NCBI RefSeq assembly: GCF_000025625.1
Contig: NC_013922.1
Coordinates: 2,294,001-2,358,000 of the forward strand
Source: Natrialba magadii ATCC 43099
GTDB taxonomy: Archaea; Halobacteriota; Halobacteria; Halobacteriales; Natrialbaceae
Direction: 5' to 3'
Length of the DNA: 64,000 bases
Positions 59,153 to 64,000 of the stretch are shown in pieces (within the stretch, counting starts at the first letter, position 1; the number at the start of each line of letters is the position of its first letter). Both the position numbers and the translations under genes were made by a program. The notes under the pieces are model-generated. The model ran no database searches. It was not told where the DNA came from and saw nothing but the letters and a program-made list of their open reading frames with translations.

Positions 59153-60151
59153 ATGGAGTACACGACGCTCGGAAACACCGGAACGACCGTCTCGAAGCTC
59201 TGTTTTGGCACCTGGCGCTTCGGCAAGAAGCACGGCGACACCGTCGAAACTGACCGCGAGGAGGCCCACGAACTGCTCGATGCAGCCTGGGAGAACGGCA
59301 TCAACTTCATCGACACGGCGAACGTCTACGGCGACCCCGACGGCACCAGCGAGGAGTGGATCGGTGAGTGGCTCACAGACCACGACCGCGAGGACTTCGT
59401 CATCGCCTCGAAGGTCTACTTCTCGTTCGACGGCTGGGGCGAATCCGGCCCGAACGACTCCGGACTCGGGCGCAAGCACATCCGCGCCCAGATCGAGGGC
59501 ACCCTGGAGCGACTCGGGACCGACTACCTCGACCTCTACTACATCCACCGCTGGGACGAGGACACCCCGATTCGGGAGACCATGTCCGTCCTCACCGAAC
59601 TCGTCCGCGAGGGGAAAGTCCACTATCTCGGTGCCTCGACGATGGCCGCCTGGCAACTGACCAAGGCGCTCTGGACCAGCGACGTGGAGGGACTCGAGCG
59701 TTTCGACGTCACCCAGCCGATGGTCAACGCCGCCCATTACGACGCTGTCGGCGACTACCTCGACGTCTGTGCCGACCAGGAGCTGGCAGTCTGTCCGTAC
59801 TCGCCGCTTGCCGGCGGCTTCCTCACCGGCAAGTACGAGCGTACCGAGGACGGCGGCGTCGAGGCTCCCGACGGCTCGCGGGGGAATCTCGACGACCTGT
59901 TCGAAGATCGCTACGCGACCGACCGCGCGTGGGACGTCCTCGATGCCGTCGAATCCGTCGCGAGCGAGGTCGAGGCCACGCCGGCACAGGTCTCGCTGCG
60001 CTGGCTCATCGAGCAGGAGCGGTTCACGTGCGTCCCTATCGTGGGCGCGCGCTCGCCGGACCAACTCGAGGAGAACGCCGGCGCGGTGGAACTCGAGTTG
60101 ACCGACGAGCAGTTCGAGCGGATCGACGAGGCTCGTGGTGGGATTCAGTAG
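59153..60151 (+). CDS. Aldo/keto reductase
   Basis: A 332-residue NAD(P)H-dependent (beta/alpha)8 barrel enzyme. The catalytic tetrad is visible in DTANVYGDPDGTSE (Asp and Tyr), VIASKVYF (Lys) and LYYIHRWDEDTP (His). The substrate loop and cofactor region follow (YSPLAGGFLTGKYERTEDGG; VPIVGARSPDQLEENAGAVE, a 2'-phosphate pocket suggestive of NADPH). It resembles the YajO/Gre3-type AKRs that reduce small aldehydes or sugars. The start at 59153 (MEYTTLGNTG) is the conserved one. The 190 nt upstream hold no other gene. Confidence 0.92.
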   Translation: MEYTTLGNTGTTVSKLCFGTWRFGKKHGDTVETDREEAHELLDAAWENGINFIDTANVYGDPDGTSEEWIGEWLTDHDREDFVIASKVYFSFDGWGESGPNDSGLGRKHIRAQIEGTLERLGTDYLDLYYIHRWDEDTPIRETMSVLTELVREGKVHYLGASTMAAWQLTKALWTSDVEGLERFDVTQPMVNAAHYDAVGDYLDVCADQELAVCPYSPLAGGFLTGKYERTEDGGVEAPDGSRGNLDDLFEDRYATDRAWDVLDAVESVASEVEATPAQVSLRWLIEQERFTCVPIVGARSPDQLEENAGAVELELTDEQFERIDEARGGIQ

Positions 60152-60178
60152 CCGGCTCGAGGGCCAAAACGTGGAGAG

Positions 60179-61690
60179 TTAGAACAGCGGTGTCGTCACC
60201 ACGAGCGCGTCAACGAGAATCGCGACGAGCACAGCACCGAGGAAAGCGTTGGAGGCGTGGAACGCGCGGAACGCCGCGGCCTCGGTCTGTTCGAAGTGGA
60301 GGACGATGGCGGCCCAGAGGAAGACGCCACCGAAGATGACGACCGTGCCGGCGTAGAGCGCGCCGAGGTCGGTGATCCAGGCGAGTGCGACCGTGCTAGC
60401 GAGCGTCGCGGCGAGATAGTAGATGATGTGTTTTCGCGTCTCTGTCTCGCCGCGGACGACGGGCATCATCGGGAAGCCACCGCGGGCGTAGTCGTCCTTG
60501 TACGCGAGCGCGAGGTTGTAGAAGTGCGCCGGCGTCCAGAGGAAGATGACGCCTGCGAGGGCGAGTGCGGGCATGCCGATTTCGTTCGTCACGGCGGCCC
60601 AGCCGATCAGTGCCGGCAGCGCGCCAGCGAGCCCGCCAATGACCGTGTTCTGGACCGTGTTCGGTTTGAGCAACAGCGTGTAGACAACGCTGTAGAACAA
60701 GATTGCGGCGAGTCCGAGGGCGGCCGCGAGCATGTTAATCGTCAGGAAGACCGACAGCGACGCTGTCGTCAGGAAGAGCCCGAACAGCATCGCGTTGCGG
60801 ACCGGAATCAACTCCGTGGCGAGCGGTCGGTCCGAGGTTCGGGACATTCGCTTGTCCACGTCGCGCTCGAGGACGTGATTGAACGTTCCCGACGCGCCGA
60901 TTGCGAGCACACCGCCGCCGAGCGTGGCGAGGATGACGTCGAGCGTAAGCGCGGGGCCGGCCGCGAGCGCCATCCCTGCCGCCGCGACGAGACATAGCAA
61001 CCACATCAGCCGCGGCTTCATCATCTTGAAGTACGCAAAGGCGGTGAGTCGAGCGCGAGCGAGACGGCTCTCGGGCAGAGAGCGTCCAGTCGTCGTGTCA
61101 TCGGCGGCTGGTGTTGGTTCCGGTTCCGGACTCGATGGCTCATCCGTTGGCACTTCCGTCGGCGCACCGAACTCGAGTCCATCGTCGGTCTCGGAACCGG
61201 TCGCGAGTTCGAGGTCCCAGGCGAGCGCGAGAACGATTGTCGTGAAGATTGCGAGGCCGAGCCCAAGGTGGAGCCCTGGAACGACCGCAGCGGGGCCGAG
61301 AACCGCCGTTGCAGCGCCGACACCGATCTGGACGGCGTACAGCAACGCACCAGCGAAGATAGCGACCCGAACGCGACGCGTAACGTCGCCGAACAGGGTT
61401 GCGATAGTCGTCGCAGCGACGAGGAGGCCGACGAGAACGGCCGCCAGCCGGTGACCCCAGGCGACGACGAGCTGGGTCTGATTCAGCGGATCGGCCGGCG
61501 CGTGACAGGTCGGCCACGTCGAACAGGCCGCGGCAGCGTCCGTCAGCGAGGTCGTCGCGCCGACGATCAACAGGAGGTAAACGCCGAGCGCAGTCGCTGC
61601 GAGCAGTCCTGAAAAGCGGCGGCGTGTCCGGATCGGACGGGGAAATGACTCAGATTCGGTTGCCACGGCTACTCGTCTATACCCTTCCAC
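60179..61690 (-). CDS. ctaB: CtaA-CtaB fusion: heme A synthase-like plus heme O synthase
   Basis: A 503-residue protein. The first 165 residues hold four helices with the COX15/CtaA-like ACSTWPTCHAPADPLNQTQL and HRLAAVLVGLLVA. A disordered linker (about 166-205) leads to a UbiA-type prenyltransferase of eight or nine helices with NHVLERDVDKRMSRTSDRPL (the farnesyl-PP/Mg2+ Asp motif) and YKDDYARGGFPMMP. The C-terminal half makes heme O from heme B for terminal oxidases. The N-terminal half is only half the size of a full CtaA (normally eight helices), so it may be degenerate or a scaffold. The fusion is known from haloarchaea. Confidence 0.88.
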   Translation of the reverse strand: MEGYRRVAVATESESFPRPIRTRRRFSGLLAATALGVYLLLIVGATTSLTDAAAACSTWPTCHAPADPLNQTQLVVAWGHRLAAVLVGLLVAATTIATLFGDVTRRVRVAIFAGALLYAVQIGVGAATAVLGPAAVVPGLHLGLGLAIFTTIVLALAWDLELATGSETDDGLEFGAPTEVPTDEPSSPEPEPTPAADDTTTGRSLPESRLARARLTAFAYFKMMKPRLMWLLCLVAAAGMALAAGPALTLDVILATLGGGVLAIGASGTFNHVLERDVDKRMSRTSDRPLATELIPVRNAMLFGLFLTTASLSVFLTINMLAAALGLAAILFYSVVYTLLLKPNTVQNTVIGGLAGALPALIGWAAVTNEIGMPALALAGVIFLWTPAHFYNLALAYKDDYARGGFPMMPVVRGETETRKHIIYYLAATLASTVALAWITDLGALYAGTVVIFGGVFLWAAIVLHFEQTEAAAFRAFHASNAFLGAVLVAILVDALVVTTPLF

Positions 61691-61789
61691 TCCGTATATT
61701 TATGGCTCCCGTTTTTGCCGGCTGTGCTATCGGTTTCCCACGCCGTCGTAGGCGAACGTGTTCGAGATGGGGACCGTAGTTACGTGTAG

Positions 61790-62146
61790 TTACATGCCCA
61801 TATCGTCGGCCGCCTCAGGAATCGGCAGGTCGTGCTGTGAGACGCCGAGCAATTCCGCCACGTGATCGAGCGCCATATCGAAGCCGTAGTAGCGCTCGAG
61901 TTCGTCGCCATCTGCGGTCGGTCGCACCTTGAGCATGGCGTAGCCCTCGATATTCTGAGCGATGGCCGCGGTTCCAGCCGCACGCGGCGTTGCAGTCACG
62001 ACCGCATCGTCGTCATCGACGCCGGCGACGAACTCGAGTCGGCGCTCGGTTTCGGTTTCGTCGTAGGTGGCACGGATGCCGTTGGCGGTGGCGGTTGTCG
62101 TATTCGTGCTGGCGGAAGCGGTGTCCGTGTCAGCGTCCTCGGTCAT
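61790..62146 (-). CDS. DUF7111 family protein
   Basis: A 118-residue soluble protein. A Thr/Ser/Ala linker start (STNTTTATANG, slippage-like) precedes a conserved domain IRATYDETETERRLEFVAG, then AAIAQNIEGYAMLKVRPTADGDELERYYGFDMALDHVAELLGVSQHDLPIPEAADDMGM. I recall the C-terminal block as nearly invariant in haloarchaeal DUF7111. It is convergent with the ctaB fusion gene, no partners. Function unknown. Confidence 0.8.
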   Translation of the reverse strand: MTEDADTDTASASTNTTTATANGIRATYDETETERRLEFVAGVDDDDAVVTATPRAAGTAAIAQNIEGYAMLKVRPTADGDELERYYGFDMALDHVAELLGVSQHDLPIPEAADDMGM

Positions 62147-62326
62147 ACCCCTACTCGTGGGCCAGTCACCGGGAAAGTATCGGTTCGTCTGCGATGGAGT
62201 CACAGGCTGGTGACACGAAAGCGGGGGAGAACTGTACGACGTCGTGACATCGTGACATCGTGGCGAACAGCGAACGTGCGACCACGAACCGATATTCCTT
62301 TTTTCCCACCGGCTGACGGTTCTCGC

Positions 62327-63262
62327 GTGACAGGAGCCGAGTCACGGTCGTCCGCCTCGCCCTCCGGTCCTATCGCCGAGTTTCGACTAACTCGAGTCAT
62401 GGCGCTCCAGTGGCTCGTCGTCTCAGTCGTCGGCTTCTTCGCGCTCGGCTACTGTCTCGCTCACCTGCATGCGCTCTTCCGGGGCGAACGGCTCGAACAG
62501 GTCATCGTTCCCGCTCTTCCACCAGGGACGTTTCTGTTCTGGCTCGGGCTCGCAGCACTCGTCCTCGGATTCGTCGTTGTCCTCCACGAGGGCTGTCACG
62601 GCCTCTTTATGGCCCGTTACGGCAGCGACCCGTCCTACGGGATCGGCTTCTCCTACGCGCTCTTTCCGTACGCCTACGCAGCCGTCGGCGACGAGTGCTT
62701 CACGCGGAATCAACTGTTCGCCATCCTCGTCGCGCCGTTCGTCGTGATTACGGTGGGCGGTCTCGCGATCATGGCCGCCGCGCCGGAACACGTGCTCTCC
62801 CTGCTACTCATCCTCGCACTCGCAGCGAACGGTGCTGGTTCGGTTGGCGACCTCTGGATGGCCGCCGTCTTGCTCCAGTACCCGAGTCGCGTCCGGGTCG
62901 ACGCCCTGCCGGACAACGACGTGCAGGGGTTCGCGATTTACGATCCTGAATCAGGGCCGACTCAGGGCTCCGAAACGCGACACCTCCCCGGAATGACACA
63001 CCTTTCGCGCATCGCTACAGGAGCAGTCGCGACGCTCGCACTCCTCGGGACGACTGCCATCGCCCTCGTCCTCGTCTCGCTCGCTGCCGGTTCCGGTACC
63101 GTCGAAATAGTCACCGACCGCCTGCTTCTCTTCCGACACGAAGTCGACTCGAGTGGCGTCGCGCGATTCGAACTCGGCGAGGCGCTATTCGCGGGTGTCA
63201 GTCTCGCTGGCGGGCTCTGCTGGGCCGGCCTCGGCGCGGTTCGTGACCACGTCGTGCGGTGA
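62327..63262 (+). CDS. DUF3267 metalloprotease-like membrane protein
   Basis: A 311-residue membrane protein: PIAEFRLTRVMALQW, then hydrophobic helices with VVLHEGCHGLFMARYGSDPSYGIGFSYALFPYAYA in the second to third, an HExxH zinc motif (HEGCH) inside the membrane. This is the DUF3267 family, a relative of site-2-type proteases. AALAANGAGSVGDLWMA would supply the third ligand (Asp). The GTG start at 62327 is preferred to the ATG at 62399: the family segment FRLTRPxALQW begins upstream, and a TATA-like gatattcctttttt lies at about -33. Confidence 0.85.
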   Translation: MTGAESRSSASPSGPIAEFRLTRVMALQWLVVSVVGFFALGYCLAHLHALFRGERLEQVIVPALPPGTFLFWLGLAALVLGFVVVLHEGCHGLFMARYGSDPSYGIGFSYALFPYAYAAVGDECFTRNQLFAILVAPFVVITVGGLAIMAAAPEHVLSLLLILALAANGAGSVGDLWMAAVLLQYPSRVRVDALPDNDVQGFAIYDPESGPTQGSETRHLPGMTHLSRIATGAVATLALLGTTAIALVLVSLAAGSGTVEIVTDRLLLFRHEVDSSGVARFELGEALFAGVSLAGGLCWAGLGAVRDHVVR

Positions 63263-63315
63263 CCGGCCGCTTGTGAACCGTAACGCTCGTGCACCAATCC
63301 CGTCGAGAAGAGCAT

Positions 63316-63660
63316 ATGAGCAAGTGGCTCCAGAGCGGACGTCGGCGTGATATCTGTGTCCTTCTCGCAGCAGCGGCTCCCAGTAGCGAACCGGACGATA
63401 ACGAGGTCGACGACACTGACGGGACAGACACCCGAGGCGAACTGCGCGGCCAACAGCTCAAGTCCCAACTCGAGTCCCACTACGACGACCGAATCGAACC
63501 GAAGTCGTTCTACGGCACGCTGTCGGCACTCGTGGACGCGGGATTCGTCGAGAAGCGAACTGAAGGCCTACACGACGTGTACGCGCTCACGGAGGCGGGC
63601 GAGCGGCGGTTGTACGACCATTACGAGTGGATGGGGGCGTGTCTCGACGCCGACGACTGA
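63316..63660 (+). CDS. PadR-like winged-helix regulator
   Basis: A 114-residue PadR-type protein: SKWLQSGRRRDICVLLAAAAP, a 25-residue Asp/Thr-rich insertion (EPDDNEVDDTDGTDTRG), ELRGQQLKSQLESHYDDRIEPKSFYGTLSALVDAGFVEKRTEG and the wing HDVYALTEAGERRLYDHYEWM. The insertion between helix 1 and helix 2 is unusual for the family. It has the same transcription direction as the DUF3267 gene, 53 nt downstream, so possible co-transcription. Confidence 0.8.
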   Translation: MSKWLQSGRRRDICVLLAAAAPSSEPDDNEVDDTDGTDTRGELRGQQLKSQLESHYDDRIEPKSFYGTLSALVDAGFVEKRTEGLHDVYALTEAGERRLYDHYEWMGACLDADD

Positions 63661-63678
63661 TCGGGAGAGAAGCGGCGG

Positions 63679-64000
63679 TTATGTGGATCGGTCCTGACCG
63701 ATCAGGAAGCCAAGCACCCCGCCCGGCAGCGTGAACGGCCACGTGACGGCCAGCAACGCGAGGACCGAGAGGAGTTCCCCCGTCCCGCCGACGCCGGATC
63801 GCCACCGCTCGCGCCGGAAGCCAACGCCGAGAACGAACCCAACGGCCGGCAGGACCCAGACGGCTGTTCCGAGAAGGTCACCAGTGACTGTGGAGAGTTC
63901 GATGCCGACGAGTGGAATTTCGTGGACGGTCGTGAGTGAAACACCCGCGAAACTCCCGTCGTAGGCGGCCGTTGCCAGGAGAACGCCCGACCAGACGCCG
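63679..64000 (-). CDS. Membrane protein, C-terminal part
   Basis: The last 106 codons of a gene that starts beyond the window. The frame ends in TAA at 63679. It has three hydrophobic stretches (SGVLLATAAYDGSFAGVSL, TVTGDLLGTAVWVLPAVGFVLGVGF, LLSVLALLAVTWPFTLPGGVLGFLIG) with an Arg-rich turn FRRERWRS between the last two. No family is recognisable from this portion. It is convergent with the PadR-like gene. Confidence 0.6.
   Translation of the reverse strand, partial: GVWSGVLLATAAYDGSFAGVSLTTVHEIPLVGIELSTVTGDLLGTAVWVLPAVGFVLGVGFRRERWRSGVGGTGELLSVLALLAVTWPFTLPGGVLGFLIGQDRST

Noticed and set aside
59045-60064. 339-codon minus-strand frame opposite the aldo/keto reductase
   Set aside because: Shadow of a clearly functional gene; no domain or start signal of its own.

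Overview
The window reads as chromosome of an extremely halophilic archaeon (class Halobacteria, probably a Natrialbaceae-type genus). The evidence is acidic proteins, GC-rich third codon positions, leaderless genes with TATA boxes about 25-32 nt upstream, PGF-CTERM surface proteins, Tat lipoproteins, many haloarchaea-specific DUF families (DUF5789, 5790, 5802, 5813, 7111, 7113, 7117, 7344) and the haloarchaeal NAD-dependent glucose-6-phosphate dehydrogenase Azf. The genus is inference. Gene names rest on recognised motifs and remembered family sequences, not on searches.

Region by region. 0-3.3 kb: end of a sugar-type ABC importer operon and an HTTM membrane protein. 3.4-5.3 kb: tRNA-Phe(GAA) and tRNA-Val(UAC), each followed downstream by three hairpin-forming copies of its own 3' end; the two arrays share a 49-bp module. 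5.3-11.3 kb: DUF192 protein, ABC exporter, small DUF proteins, creatininase-family hydrolase, archaeal dihydroneopterin aldolase and Azf. 11.3-14.5 kb: 22-bp tandem repeat, then an amidohydrolase/Rieske/hypothetical operon facing an IclR regulator. 14.7-27.6 kb: M29 aminopeptidase, queuosine-precursor-type transporter, PadR regulator, TrkA plus stand-alone RAM protein, MetY and GpmI. 27.7-38.3 kb: nurA and herA, apparently pulled apart by an AT-rich island (29.0-30.3 kb) and a set of surface proteins: a PGF-CTERM 5'-nucleotidase without a signal peptide and two cohesin-like paralogues. 38.3-48.9 kb: PspA, lipoprotein, two paralogous four-helix membrane proteins flanking an HPP gene broken by an in-frame TGA, SDR, PGF-CTERM protein, cupin, P-loop kinase and a His/Asp-rich Tat protein. 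49-52.8 kb: the dgcN-dgcA D-glutamate catabolic pair, an archaeal Vms1-like peptidyl-tRNA hydrolase and DUF5802. 53-64 kb: secreted and membrane proteins, PadR regulators, a hairpin-dense stretch that may be a structured RNA, a flippase-like protein, FolD, aldo-keto reductase, a CtaA-CtaB fusion, a DUF3267 protease-like membrane protein and a partial membrane protein.

How the parts work together. Central metabolism is represented by Azf (oxidative pentose phosphate entry), GpmI (glycolysis/gluconeogenesis), FolD and dihydroneopterin aldolase (one-carbon and pterin), MetY (sulfur amino acids) and CtaB (heme for terminal oxidases). DgcN/DgcA would feed D-glutamate into the L-glutamate pool. NurA/HerA act in double-strand break end resection, and the Vms1-like protein in rescue of stalled ribosomes. 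A recurring oddity is in-frame hexanucleotide microsatellites inside or beside coding regions, together with several intergenic tandem repeats, which points to frequent replication slippage in this lineage.
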